Shown: positions 34,463-43,440 of the stretch, piece after piece
How the letters are laid out: each line of letters opens with the position of its first letter
How positions within the stretch are numbered: position 1 is the stretch's first letter
Assembly: GCA_964561475.1 (NCBI GenBank)
Contig: CAZLPU010000016.1
Span: forward strand, 8,653-72,652
Direction of reading: 5' to 3'
Source of the DNA: CAYUYV01 sp964561475
Lineage (GTDB): Bacteria > Pseudomonadota > Alphaproteobacteria > JAJFIK01
Length of the DNA: 64,000 bases
Notes under the pieces: model-generated
What the model was told of the DNA's origin: nothing
The model's database searches: none
The model's input: only the letters and a program-made list of their open reading frames with translations
Program-made: the position numbers and the translations under genes

Positions 34463-37078
34463 TCAGTAGTCGATACGGGCGCCGAAAATGTAGCGCCGGC
34501 CGAAGCCTTCCACCTGGTTCGGAGTCCGGATGGAGTTGACGTAGCGGGTGTCCCGCTCATCACTCAAATTGTTACCATCCGCGAACAGAGTGACCGTGGC
34601 ACCGTAGACATCGAAGGGCACGGTGTAGCGCACGGAGGCATCCAGGCGCTTGGTCTCGGCCCAGAATTCGGTCAGGCTGTCATTCTCGGTGGTGGAAAGC
34701 CAGTCATCCCGGTACTGATAGTTGACCCGGGCGGAAATGCCGAACTTCTCGTAATAGACCGAGACATTGTAGATGAGGTCCGAGGTGCCCGGCAGGGAAA
34801 AGGTGCCGCCGGGACGGGTCGGTGCGGTGAACTCACTGTCCAGAAGGGTCAGGTTGCCGCTCACACCGAAACCGTCCAGGGGGTAAGGCAGGAATGTGGC
34901 CTGACCGATGAACGACAGTTCCAGACCATAAAGCTCGCCGTCTTCCCCATTAAAGAAGGAGTTGTAGATGACCGGCGTGCCTGGCTCCACCAGGCCACCA
35001 GAGAGACCGGCGCCGTTGTTCAGAATGATCGTGTCCGGATAGATCACATTGTCGATGAAGCGGGCATAACCGCCGATGGACAACAGGCTGCCTTCCGCGA
35101 AATACCATTCCAGGGAGACATCAGCGCCATAGGCAAACTCCGCATCCAGGTCCGGATTGCCGCCGGAGGCCTGCAACTCGATCGGGTCGAAGCTGACGGA
35201 GGCCCGGGCCTCGGAATAGGTCGGGCGGCTGACGCCGGTGGTGCCGGAGACACGCAGTTTCAGGTCGTCCAGCAGGTCCACATTCACGTGGAGGCTGGGG
35301 AGGAAGTGTGTGTATTGATTGTCAGCAGACGTGGGTTCTTCAACACCGTCCACCAGGCGTGTGCCGGAGGTCTCGAAGTCGGTGACTTCGACCCGGGCGC
35401 CATACACCACGCTGCCCCAGTTGAACGCGGTCGTACCCATACCGTACACGGCATAAATGGTCTCATCGATGCCGATCAGGCTGTCCGGGGTCTGGGGAAT
35501 GGAGAATTCACCGCCCTGGGCCCGTTCCCAGGCATCCCGCAGGCCGACATTGTCATAATCGGTGGCGCCGATGGTGTTGTCGAAATCCGACGACCAGGGC
35601 TCGCCCGTGTTGAAGCTGTCAATGTCCACGCCAGCGGGAAACAGACCCTGCACCAGACCATCGCCGCCGGTCGCTTCGCGGATGTCGATCTGGAACCCGG
35701 TTTTGACAATGGTCTCATAACCCCAGACATCGATTTCCCGGGTGGCGTCAGCCTTGATCTTGTAGTTCTCCGTATCCAGGGTCGAGCCGAAGATGATCCC
35801 CAGATCCAACGCATAGGACACGGAATTGATGTCCGTCGGGTTCATGGTGAACGGCTCGAACAACTCCACCTGGGGGTTCTCGATGTCGGTGACATCATAG
35901 GCGGCGGCCACCTGGCCCCCCACGCTGAAGGGCAGAGGCAGAAGGGTGTCGTTGGTGGTTTCCGTGTAGTTGAGGCGCGCCTCGATGTCCCAGCCATAGG
36001 CGGCGAAGTCCGCGCCCAGGGTCGAGGTCCAGGTTGAGTTCGTGTAAAGACCATCTTCGAGAACGCGGGTCACCAGCACCAGGGGCTGATAGCCCACATC
36101 CGGGGTCAGTGGGATGCCGCCAGCCGCTGCCGCACCATCGGCAATGTCGAAATCGAACTGGTTGCGCTCTTCCCGGTCGAGGAATTCGCTGAAAATGGAC
36201 GAGACGAAAATCCGGCCCGTGTCCCCGAACCGGTATTCGGCATTGCCGCCATAGGAGTTGTCTTCCCGCTCACCCCGGTAGGACCGGAAGTCGAGATTGG
36301 CCGGGATGATGCCGTTGGTTTCCGGATCCACCTCCAGCTCATATTCCCGGTTGTCGGTGATCCGGCCCCGCTTGTTGTGGGACCCGAAAACCAGAACACC
36401 CCAGTTCTCCCCAGCATAAAAGAGACGGCCATTGACCTTCTCAATGCCCACATCGCCCAGTTCCTGGTTGCCGTAGCCCCCTTCAATGGAGAAATGGAAC
36501 CCATCCCCCCGGTCGAAGGGCGTGAAGGTGCGGATGTCGATGAAACCGGCCACCGCTTCACCGGGCATGTCCGGGGTCACGGCCTTGTTGATCCGGATTT
36601 CCCGGGTGATCGCGGAGGGGAAAGCATCGAAGCGCGGAATGCGGCCGTTTTCGGCGCCGGGCACGTCGATCCCGTCAAAGGCGATGGAGGTGAAGCGGAA
36701 AGGCGCGCCCCGGAAATTGATGAACCGGGCCTGACCCTGGTCCCGCTCGATGGCAAGGCCGGAGACACGGCCCAGGGAGTCCGCCAGGTTCTGGTCCGGG
36801 AAACGGCCGATGGTGTCGGCGGAGACCACGTCCAGGATGTTGGGCGCAAGACGCTTGGCTTCGATGGCCGCTGCCTGGCTGTCCCGGATCGGCGTGCCGG
36901 TGACGACGATCACGTCATCCATGCCAGCCGGTTCACCGGCGTCTTCAACCGCGACGGGGTCGGTCTGATCGGTGGCCTCCACGTCTTGTGCGTGAGCCAC
37001 GACCGGTGCTGCAACAAGCGCGGTGCTGAGCAGAAGTCCCGCCTTCCAAAGGCGGAGTGTGGTGCCGGAAACTGCCAT
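34463..37078 (-). CDS. TonB-dependent outer-membrane receptor (Caulobacter/Xanthomonas type)
   Basis: 871 residues from the ATG at 37078, followed by a signal peptide (L-L-L-S-T-A-L-V-A-A-P-V-V-A-H-A). The TonB box D-D-V-I-V-V-T-G and plug motif I-G-R-F-P-D-Q-N-L-A-D-S-L-G-R-V are typical of the large Caulobacter/Xanthomonas receptor family. The barrel ends R-R-Y-I-F-G-A-R-I-D-Y with a terminal aromatic residue. Such receptors import scarce nutrients (siderophores, sugars, polyphosphorylated compounds) with energy from TonB-ExbBD. Its place at the head of the phosphatase-phnD-phnE-phnC strand suggests an organophosphorus substrate; this is inference from position. Confidence 0.9.
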   Translation of the reverse strand: MAVSGTTLRLWKAGLLLSTALVAAPVVAHAQDVEATDQTDPVAVEDAGEPAGMDDVIVVTGTPIRDSQAAAIEAKRLAPNILDVVSADTIGRFPDQNLADSLGRVSGLAIERDQGQARFINFRGAPFRFTSIAFDGIDVPGAENGRIPRFDAFPSAITREIRINKAVTPDMPGEAVAGFIDIRTFTPFDRGDGFHFSIEGGYGNQELGDVGIEKVNGRLFYAGENWGVLVFGSHNKRGRITDNREYELEVDPETNGIIPANLDFRSYRGEREDNSYGGNAEYRFGDTGRIFVSSIFSEFLDREERNQFDFDIADGAAAAGGIPLTPDVGYQPLVLVTRVLEDGLYTNSTWTSTLGADFAAYGWDIEARLNYTETTNDTLLPLPFSVGGQVAAAYDVTDIENPQVELFEPFTMNPTDINSVSYALDLGIIFGSTLDTENYKIKADATREIDVWGYETIVKTGFQIDIREATGGDGLVQGLFPAGVDIDSFNTGEPWSSDFDNTIGATDYDNVGLRDAWERAQGGEFSIPQTPDSLIGIDETIYAVYGMGTTAFNWGSVVYGARVEVTDFETSGTRLVDGVEEPTSADNQYTHFLPSLHVNVDLLDDLKLRVSGTTGVSRPTYSEARASVSFDPIELQASGGNPDLDAEFAYGADVSLEWYFAEGSLLSIGGYARFIDNVIYPDTIILNNGAGLSGGLVEPGTPVIYNSFFNGEDGELYGLELSFIGQATFLPYPLDGFGVSGNLTLLDSEFTAPTRPGGTFSLPGTSDLIYNVSVYYEKFGISARVNYQYRDDWLSTTENDSLTEFWAETKRLDASVRYTVPFDVYGATVTLFADGNNLSDERDTRYVNSIRTPNQVEGFGRRYIFGARIDY

Positions 37079-37490
37079 GGAAAATGCCCCCAATCCTGAA
37101 CCAATGCCTCCGCACCCTTTGGAAGGATCCAAGCCTGGTCAGGCAGGCCGGGTCAGTCCGGCTCCCGTCCAGTGCGGAGTGTCATGGAATGTTCACGCCT
37201 GCCCGGCAATCCCAACCATGCAGACCCACGGCTCCAGTTACCGCGCGGCCAGTGACACGCCCATGTCATCTTCATTAAAGGTTTATGAACCTTTCTTGTA
37301 ACGGCGCGCATTTGGGTTCCGGAACAGTCTTGTACACCAGTTCATTGATCCCTCAGTACACGGCAGGTCAGGAGGGCCGCGACATCCGGCTTTCGCGGGC
37401 ATGCTGTAGGGTCAGGATGGGTCGGCAGGGTGAGGCGCGGAACTCGATGGACCCGGGACTGTTTTTGTTGGTGCACAAGGAGAAGGATAC
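37079..37490. other. Divergent promoter region, no gene
   Basis: 412 bases between the TonB receptor (leftward) and the VTT protein (rightward). No coding frame looks real. It holds the palindrome at 37277-37294 and an inverted pair TGACA-N6-TGTCA at 37253-37268, both possible operators. Confidence 0.6.
37277..37294. promoter_or_regulatory. Perfect palindrome, possible operator
   Basis: AAAGGTT-TATG-AACCTTT is a perfect 7-bp inverted repeat with a 4-base centre, in an AT-rich part of the divergent promoter region between the TonB receptor and VTT genes. Size and symmetry suit a dimeric repressor; which regulator binds is unknown. Confidence 0.35.
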
Positions 37491-38102
37491 ATGGCGGACG
37501 GGCATCACACGGCGGGCGGGGACACCAAGGCCACATTCCGGGACCAGTTCAAATCCCTGGTCCATTCCCCGTGGATGTATCCGGCCCTGGCCTTCCTGTC
37601 GTTCCTGGAAAACACGATCCTGCTGTTTGCCATCGAGCCCCTGTTCATTCCCGTCATGGTGGCCCGGCGCAAACAGGCCTTTCTGATTGCCGGGGCCATG
37701 GTGGTGGGCAGTCTTGCGGGCGGGCTGGTGACCTACTGGCTGGCCGCCAGCCTTTACGATTCCGCGATCCAGCCGTTCCTGGACAATATGGGCCTTGCGG
37801 ACACCGCCCAGTCTGTCAGGGCCGATATCGAGGAACGCGGCTTCATCGCCATGTTCATTATCGGCCTGACACCGGTCCCCTTCCAGCTTGGCACTATCGC
37901 GGCGGGCGCGATTGCCATGCCCCTGCCCCTCTTTATCGCAGCGATCGTGACCGCACGGGGCTTGCGTTACGGGGCGCTTGCTCTGCTGGTCTACTGGGTC
38001 GGAAACCGGGCTGAACAACTCATCGAGGACTACCAGCTTGAAATCTTCATCGGCTTTGGCGTCCTTTTTGTTCTTCTGGTGCTGGTGGGCTTTCTTCTGT
38101 GA
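37491..38102 (+). CDS. DedA/VTT-fold membrane protein (YqaA-like)
   Basis: 203 residues; ATG at 37491 with AGGAGAAGG just upstream. About five hydrophobic segments. The pattern S-F-L-E-N-T-I-L-L-F-A-I-E-P near residue 40, then A-M-V-V-G-S-L-A-G-G, and F-I-I-G-L-T-P-V-P-F-Q in the middle match the SNARE-associated/VTT (DedA-like) domain of YqaA proteins. Members are thought to be lipid or solute flippases of the inner membrane; this protein's substrate is unknown. It stands alone, divergent from the TonB receptor and convergent with the DM13 gene. Confidence 0.82.
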   Translation: MADGHHTAGGDTKATFRDQFKSLVHSPWMYPALAFLSFLENTILLFAIEPLFIPVMVARRKQAFLIAGAMVVGSLAGGLVTYWLAASLYDSAIQPFLDNMGLADTAQSVRADIEERGFIAMFIIGLTPVPFQLGTIAAGAIAMPLPLFIAAIVTARGLRYGALALLVYWVGNRAEQLIEDYQLEIFIGFGVLFVLLVLVGFLL

Positions 38103-38120
38103 TAGATCCGCAGACGGAAC

Positions 38121-38157
38121 AAAGAAAACCCGCCGCGGAGTGAACCGTGGCGGGGTT
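38121..38157 (-). terminator. Terminator of the DM13 gene (possibly bidirectional)
   Basis: A 12-bp stem (38127-38138 with 38145-38157, one bulge, one G-T pair) and a six-base loop are followed on the - strand by TTTTCTTT. It lies between the convergent VTT and DM13 genes, 56 bases past the DM13 stop. Confidence 0.7.
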
Positions 38158-38212
38158 ACACATTTCATCATGTCACAAAGTCATGTCGCAAAGTCGGGCG
38201 GTGAGGCCGTAA

Positions 38213-38695
38213 TCAGCCTTCAACGGCCAGGGGACCGGCGCCCCAGAGCTTGGAAAACCGTTCGCAGTGGATCACCACGGACGCAAACTGGCTCAGATCC
38301 GTGCCTTCGGGGATCTCGAAGGTTTGGGCACCCCGGCTGCTCTCAAGCGCGCTCACCAGCACGCTGCCCCGGGTGGCGTTCCTGCCGGTCAGGTCTTCCG
38401 GAGCCATGGGGGAGAGGAAGAGTTTCAGGTCCGGGCCACGGCGGGTGCGGAAATTGTCACTGAGGGAAATGTAGTTCTTGCCGTTTTCAAAGTAGATCGT
38501 CCATTCGCCCTCGATCTTGTATTCCTGATTGGTCCAGCCGCCGGTGGCAATTTCCACCCGTTCCGCCGCCGCTGCGTCCGTTTTGTCGAGCTGCTCGGCC
38601 TGTGCGCCGGAGAGGCCGCTCAAGACGACGCCGAAGACGCCAAAAGTAACCGTCAGGGCGGTCAGGCCCGCCGCGAAGAATGCCCGCATGGTCAT
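38213..38695 (-). CDS. DM13-domain periplasmic protein
   Basis: 160 residues from the ATG at 38695, which has GGAGG six bases upstream. A signal peptide (A-F-F-A-A-G-L-T-A-L-T-V-T-F-G) ends near Q-A-E. The rest is a DM13 domain: I-S-L-S-D-N-F, then G-P-D-L-K-L-F-L-S, and the end motif V-V-I-H-C-E-R-F-S-K-L-W-G-A with the conserved Cys. DM13 domains are suggested to take part in redox or electron transfer; the function here is unknown. In many relatives tatA follows scpB at this position, so this gene occupies a spot where gene content varies. Confidence 0.82.
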   Translation of the reverse strand: MTMRAFFAAGLTALTVTFGVFGVVLSGLSGAQAEQLDKTDAAAAERVEIATGGWTNQEYKIEGEWTIYFENGKNYISLSDNFRTRRGPDLKLFLSPMAPEDLTGRNATRGSVLVSALESSRGAQTFEIPEGTDLSQFASVVIHCERFSKLWGAGPLAVEG

Positions 38696-38968
38696 GCCAA
38701 TCCTCCAATTCTGTCCAGACAGTGCCAACCAAGAGCGAACCCGGCCATCTGCGCCCCACCTTGCGGGGGCCCGATCCAACCGGTGCCGTTCATGCCGGCA
38801 CATCTTTGTAAAATGACGACATCGGCCCGGTGTTCGGACCCTGTGCAGCGCCAGTGCGCGCCCCGCACGTCTCACACATAAGACCGTGCTGGCAGCACGC
38901 TCATCACAAAAACCGGAGTTTACGTGAGGGTTTGGTTAGAACGGAGTTGGATCAGGTTGGGTGACACT

Positions 38969-39000
38969 GGGGCTGCCGAGGCCCTGTGCGCCGCAGCCCC
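38969..39000 (-). terminator. Hairpin after scpB, possible terminator
   Basis: The perfect 8-bp stem GGGGCTGC / GCAGCCCC has a 16-base loop and lies about 50 bases after the scpB stop. No T-run follows, so it may be Rho-assisted or only structural. Nothing else was seen in the 353 bases between scpB and the DM13 gene. Confidence 0.35.
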
Positions 39001-39048
39001 CCATAGAGGTGCTCCGCACCGTGAACGACAAGACACTGGATCCTGATT

Positions 39049-40461
39049 TCAGCCGGTTGCGGAGCGGGTTTGAGGTCCCTCTTGACCGCCACTGTCTTCC
39101 TCGCCATCGACTCCCTCGGGACCCTCTTGGTCCGCAAGGACATCATCGTCCTCCTCAAGGGCATCCATTTCCATGTCATCATCGTCTTCGCCGACCTCTC
39201 CGTCCCCGTCGCCGTGACCGTCTTTCGTTGGTGAGGGGATCGAAAAGTCAGGAGGCAGACGCCAGTCAAGCAGCCCCGCGGCCTTGAGTTCCTCAAGACC
39301 CGGAAGATCCGTCACCGTAGCAAGGCCGAAATGATCGAGAAAGGCATCAGTCGTGCCGTAGGTGATGGGACGGCCTGGCACCTGCTTGCGCCCGCGCATC
39401 CGGGCCCAGCCCACTTCCAGAAGCACATCCAGCGTGCCCTTCGAAACGGAAACGCCACGGAGCTGTTCGATCTCCGCCCGGGTCACCGGCTGGTGATAGG
39501 CAATGATCGCCAGGGTCTCGATGGCGGCCCGTGACAGCTTCTTGGGCTCGATCCGTTCTTTCTGCAGCAGGAAACTCAGATCTGTCGCAGTCCGGAACGC
39601 CCATTTACCGGCGACCTGCACCAGATTGACGCCCCGACTGCTGTAGAGCATCTGAAGATCGTCAAGGATGGCACGCAGATCCATGTTCTTGGGCAGTCGT
39701 TCCTTGAGGACGACCTCGTTCAAGGGCTCGGCGGAGGCAAACAGGATCGCCTCGACCATGCGCATGGCTTCAGCGGGCTCAAGGGCGATCGCAACCGGCT
39801 CCAGCGGCGCCTCATCGTCTTCAGCCTCTTCTCCTCGGTCAGTCTCCCCGGCCACTACCCGGTCCGTGTCGTGATCGTGATCCGGTTGATCGTCCGCGAG
39901 CAGAGTCTGTTCCTGCTGGGCCGGGAGCGTCGTCTGGTCGTCCCCGGTCACCGATGACACCTGACCCGTGAGCACGTCTTCATCGGCCATGGCCGGGTCA
40001 TCAGGGTCGAGAAGGCCTGCCTGAAATTCAGCGGGCTCCGGGTTGCCTGCTTCTGGTCCAGTCAGTTCTGGCCCAGTCATTTCAGGCCCAGTCCTTTCAA
40101 GTCCGGCCGTTTCCGGCTCTCTCGCGTCCGGATCTGCGGGCTCGGGGCTCCCGGCAATGGCCTGGGCGATGGCCTTCAGGGACAGGCGCACATTCTGGTT
40201 CAACTGCTCTGTCATGTCGTCAGCACCGGAATCATCCGGGTTGGTATCCCGACCGACCGGAGTGCCTGCGTCCTGCGCGGTGAACTCCCGGCCATCTTCG
40301 TCCGTATCCGCTTGATCCCTATCGGCGGCTTGCGCCCCGACACCGGGATCATCGCCGTTGCCCTTTTCACCCGGCTGGTCGCCTTCGTCTTCCTGGTTTT
40401 CGTCTTCCAGGTCTTCCAGAACCGCTTCGCGGATGGCACCCAGGACAGCATCATCACTCAT
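39049..40461 (-). CDS. scpB: Segregation and condensation protein ScpB with long acidic N-terminus
   Basis: 470 residues from the ATG at 40461, which has GGGAG six bases upstream. The frame stays open to ATG/GTG at 40827, 40905 and 40908, and a start at 40905 would sit 20 bases after scpA, so the true start is uncertain. The ScpB winged-helix core covers the ~210 residues beginning A-M-R-M-V-E-A-I-L-F-A-S-A-E-P-L, with L-A-I-I-A-Y-H-Q-P-V-T-R-A-E-I and R-P-I-T-Y-G-T-T. Typical ScpB is about 200 residues, so ~200 residues of Asp/Glu/Gly-rich sequence with 5-residue repeats (T-G-P-E-L, T-G-P-E-M) precede it. ScpB joins Smc and ScpA in chromosome condensation. Confidence 0.87.
   Translation of the reverse strand: MSDDAVLGAIREAVLEDLEDENQEDEGDQPGEKGNGDDPGVGAQAADRDQADTDEDGREFTAQDAGTPVGRDTNPDDSGADDMTEQLNQNVRLSLKAIAQAIAGSPEPADPDAREPETAGLERTGPEMTGPELTGPEAGNPEPAEFQAGLLDPDDPAMADEDVLTGQVSSVTGDDQTTLPAQQEQTLLADDQPDHDHDTDRVVAGETDRGEEAEDDEAPLEPVAIALEPAEAMRMVEAILFASAEPLNEVVLKERLPKNMDLRAILDDLQMLYSSRGVNLVQVAGKWAFRTATDLSFLLQKERIEPKKLSRAAIETLAIIAYHQPVTRAEIEQLRGVSVSKGTLDVLLEVGWARMRGRKQVPGRPITYGTTDAFLDHFGLATVTDLPGLEELKAAGLLDWRLPPDFSIPSPTKDGHGDGDGEVGEDDDDMEMDALEEDDDVLADQEGPEGVDGEEDSGGQEGPQTRSATG
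40052..40111. repeat. 15-bp tandem repeat within scpB (four copies)
   Basis: Units tctggtccagtcagt, tctggcccagtcatt, tcaggcccagtcctt and tcaagtccggccgtt run head to tail and encode the G-P-E-x-T repeat of the ScpB linker. A similar three-unit 15-bp array lies at 40486-40530 upstream of the chosen start. Confidence 0.8.
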
Positions 40462-40924
40462 GACAGTCTCCCACGGGGCTTCCCCCAAGTCTTCGTCCCC
40501 AATGTCATCGTCCCCAATGTCATCATCGGGTGCGCAGCATTCGGCATCATGCATTTCCGGGGCATCATCACGTCCATGCCCACCCGGCCCGCTTGCCCCA
40601 TGGCCATCTGCATCAAGATCATAGGCGCACGGACCTTGCCCTGTGCCATTTCGGGATTGTCCGACTTCATCGGTCCATGGGCCATCCTGTTCATGGCCCG
40701 TCGTGCCGTGTTTCCTGGTCCCATGACCCCGTTCCTCAGGGCGGGAGCCTGGGTGGGCACGATCCGCAATGCCGCTGCCGGCCTGTGAACGGACAGTAAA
40801 TCCCGGGTCGTCATCGATCACCGTCATGACAGAATACGTCCGCAAATGTGCCAGAAAAAGGTCAATCCGCCTGGGTGATGAAGGCGGGCATTGGCTCCCC
40901 TTCATCACCCAGGTGGATCTCTGC
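40462..40924 (-). other. scpA-scpB spacer, possibly extra scpB coding sequence
   Basis: 463 bases. The scpB frame is open throughout and would encode an Asp/Gly/His-rich stretch; third-codon-position bias looks weaker than in the flanking genes. It is either an N-terminal extension of ScpB or a non-coding spacer. No other gene is seen. Confidence 0.5.
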
Positions 40925-42244
40925 TCAAGCCTCTCCGGAAGCGGCCCTGGGATTGCCCGGGAAGGGGATCATCTGCCCGCCCGGTTCATCACCGCCGTCG
41001 CCCTCAAGGGTCTCTTGTGCCAGGGCCGTGGTGCCAAAAGGCCCGTTGCCCGTGGCGTCTTCCGGTCCGGTGTCAGGCTCTCCGGATCCATCCGTTTGGC
41101 CCGCGTCTTCCCTTGGAGGACAGGCGTCCGCGACCGGTTCTTCAGACCCCGGGCCGTCTTGATGGCCGGGACCTGCCTCTTCCGGGCTCATACCCTCCCC
41201 ATCGGGATCGGCACCGCCGGGTCCCAAGTCCCCACTTCCAGCGTCCCCACTTCCGGCATCCCCGTTTCCAGGCGGGTCCTGCCAGTGGGGCTCATTCTCT
41301 CCCGATTCCCTGCGGCGACGGACATAGAGGGGGCCGAACTGTTTCAATTGCCGGATTTCCAGAAACCCGTCCCGCACCAACTCAAGGGTTGCGGTGAACG
41401 TACTGGCCACTGCGGTGCGATTCTTTCGCGGGCCGTCCTCTACGCCTTCGATGGTCCCTGGTAGGAACATCTCCAGCATGCTCCAGTCCGCGATCTTACC
41501 CAGCATGCTCTCGATGCGGTGACGGGCTTGTTCGATGGCATAGATCGGCGGGCGGGTGGGCTCATAGGTGATTTCGATGGTGCGTGTCCGCTGACGGGTA
41601 TAGGCCTTGAGCAGATCCTGCAACGTATCCCTGTAGTCCGCCAGCCGATGGACGCGCACGGGTTCTGGATCGCCCCGCGGAAACACGTCCCGACCCAGAC
41701 GATCCCGGGCCATGAGTTTCGCCGCCGCCTCCCGCATGGCCTCCAGGCGCTGAAGATGGAATTGAAGCTGGGCGGCAAGCTCCTCGCCGGTGGGCTCCTC
41801 GTCCTCATCCTCCGGATCCGGCAAAAGCAGCTTCGATTTGAGATAGGCCAGCCAGGCGGCCATCACGAGATATTCCGCAGCCAGCTCAAGCCGCTTCTTT
41901 TTCGCTTCGGCGATGAAGTAGAGATATTGCTCCGCCAGGGCCAGAACCGAGATCTTGGCAAGATCCACCTTCTGGGCCTTGGCGAGGGTCAGAAGCACGT
42001 CCAGGGGGCCTTCGAAGCCGCCCACATCCACGATCAGGGCATCCGTCGGGTGGTTGTCCGACGCTTCCCATTCCGCATCGGTCAGGCCGTCGTCCGGCGC
42101 GTCTCCCGATTTGGCCTCGGCACCGGCTTCTGCCTGCGCATCCGGCCCATGGGATTGGGAAGACGGTTCCTGGGCCGGACCGTTGTCCGGCGCCTGCCCG
42201 TCATCGGCAGTCTGTTCGCCGATTTCCCCATCGTCACGTGTCAC
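40925..42244 (-). CDS. scpA: Segregation and condensation protein ScpA
   Basis: 439 residues from a GTG at 42244 with a weak ribosome site. A ~70-residue acidic Gln/Ala-rich start precedes the ScpA core: F-E-G-P-L-D-V-L-L-T-L-A-K, then Q-Y-L-Y-F-I-A-E-A-K-K-K-R, L-A-A-E-Y-L-V-M-A-A-W-L-A-Y-L-K-S-K-L-L-L-P. The C-terminal winged helix is near F-L-E-I-R-Q-L-K-Q-F-G. About 130 low-complexity residues (G-D-A-G-S repeats) follow, unlike standard ScpA (~250 residues). ScpA is the kleisin bridging Smc heads. It sits between nagZ and scpB as in many alphaproteobacteria. Confidence 0.92.
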   Translation of the reverse strand: MTRDDGEIGEQTADDGQAPDNGPAQEPSSQSHGPDAQAEAGAEAKSGDAPDDGLTDAEWEASDNHPTDALIVDVGGFEGPLDVLLTLAKAQKVDLAKISVLALAEQYLYFIAEAKKKRLELAAEYLVMAAWLAYLKSKLLLPDPEDEDEEPTGEELAAQLQFHLQRLEAMREAAAKLMARDRLGRDVFPRGDPEPVRVHRLADYRDTLQDLLKAYTRQRTRTIEITYEPTRPPIYAIEQARHRIESMLGKIADWSMLEMFLPGTIEGVEDGPRKNRTAVASTFTATLELVRDGFLEIRQLKQFGPLYVRRRRESGENEPHWQDPPGNGDAGSGDAGSGDLGPGGADPDGEGMSPEEAGPGHQDGPGSEEPVADACPPREDAGQTDGSGEPDTGPEDATGNGPFGTTALAQETLEGDGGDEPGGQMIPFPGNPRAASGEA

Positions 42245-42364
42245 CGGTCATCTACCTGTATGCGTGGCTGTTCCCCCATAGCCATCCGGATGGAAGGGGA
42301 CCATGACCGTCCTGCCCGGCGCCGTGTTCGGTCCATGTCAGCGGGGCATTGGGGCCCGATCCCG

Positions 42365-43390
42365 TCAGGAAACAGAATCAAGAATAGCCTCGAGTTTAGC
42401 CCATGCCGCATGCGGCGCGAATGGCTCAAGGGCCGGATTCGCAATCAGGGACAGGGCATTTTGCGCGCGCTCGGCGGCCCGACCGGACAGAGCGGGACTG
42501 GCGGCGGCGACATCGACCATCTCATTGAGGTCCCCGTTACAGTGGAGAACGATATCGCAGCCCGCCTCCAGGGAGCGGCGGGTCCGTTCCGCGTAGCCCC
42601 CGCTCAGGGCCTTCATGGAAAGGTCATCCGTGAGGAGAAGACCATCGAACCCGATGACGCCTCTGATGGTCTCGTTGACCACTTTCGCGGACCAGGTCGC
42701 TGGCTGGGACGAATCGACGGCGCTGTAGATGACATGGGCGGTCATGGCCACGGGGTAGTCCTTGAGCGCCCGGAAAGGCTCGAAATCGACCGCGTTCAAC
42801 TCGTTCATGGTGATGGTGACCGTGGGAAGTTCCAGGTGGCTATCCACCTTCGCGCGCCCGTGTCCGGGAATGTGCTTGACCACGGGCAGCACCCCGGAGG
42901 CCAGCATGATCTTGGCCGCATGGCCGGCAAGCACGCCCACCGTCTCCGGGTCATCCGCATAGGCCCGGTTGCCGATGATGCCATGTTCATCCGACGCCGG
43001 AACATCCGCGACGGGCATGCAGTTCATGGTGATCCCCACCTCCCGCAGGTCATGGGCCATGAGACGGGTGGACAACTCCAGGGCCTCCAGACCCTTCTGC
43101 CGGTCCGCCTTGTAGATCCTGCCGAATTGGGCGGCGGGCGGATAGGCGGGCCATTCCGGCGGTGTCAGCCGGGCAACCCGGCCGCCTTCCTGATCCACGA
43201 GAATGGGCAGATCCTCCCGCCCGGTCACAGTCTTCAGTTCATGGACCAGGGCCTGGACCTGTTCACGGGTCTCGATATTGCGGGCAAACAGGATGACGCC
43301 CCAGGGACGGGACTGCTCGAGAAACCACTTTTCCCCTGCGGTGAGGCGCATCCCCCTTACACCGAAAATACATGCTCTTGAATCTGACAT
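42365..43390 (-). CDS. nagZ: Beta-N-acetylhexosaminidase NagZ
   Basis: 341 residues from the ATG at 43390 (AAGGA 9 bases upstream). Glycoside hydrolase family 3 features: I-L-V-D-Q-E-G-G-R-V, the substrate/catalytic loop K-H-I-P-G-H-G-R-A-K-V-D-S-H with its His, and the nucleophile Asp in L-L-T-D-D-L-S-M. NagZ removes GlcNAc from anhydromuropeptides in the cytoplasm during cell-wall recycling. It lies between the SPOR-domain gene and scpA, the usual alphaproteobacterial order. Confidence 0.94.
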   Translation of the reverse strand: MSDSRACIFGVRGMRLTAGEKWFLEQSRPWGVILFARNIETREQVQALVHELKTVTGREDLPILVDQEGGRVARLTPPEWPAYPPAAQFGRIYKADRQKGLEALELSTRLMAHDLREVGITMNCMPVADVPASDEHGIIGNRAYADDPETVGVLAGHAAKIMLASGVLPVVKHIPGHGRAKVDSHLELPTVTITMNELNAVDFEPFRALKDYPVAMTAHVIYSAVDSSQPATWSAKVVNETIRGVIGFDGLLLTDDLSMKALSGGYAERTRRSLEAGCDIVLHCNGDLNEMVDVAAASPALSGRAAERAQNALSLIANPALEPFAPHAAWAKLEAILDSVS

Positions 43391-43440
43391 TCCTGAAAGT
43401 CCTTTCACGAGGCAATCCGCAGCACCGCACGCGTGCATTC

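Noticed and set aside
37179..37196. Pho box before the TonB receptor (GTGTCAT-N4-TGTTCAC)
   Set aside because: The second half-site is poor and the orientation is opposite to the receptor gene; not enough to call.
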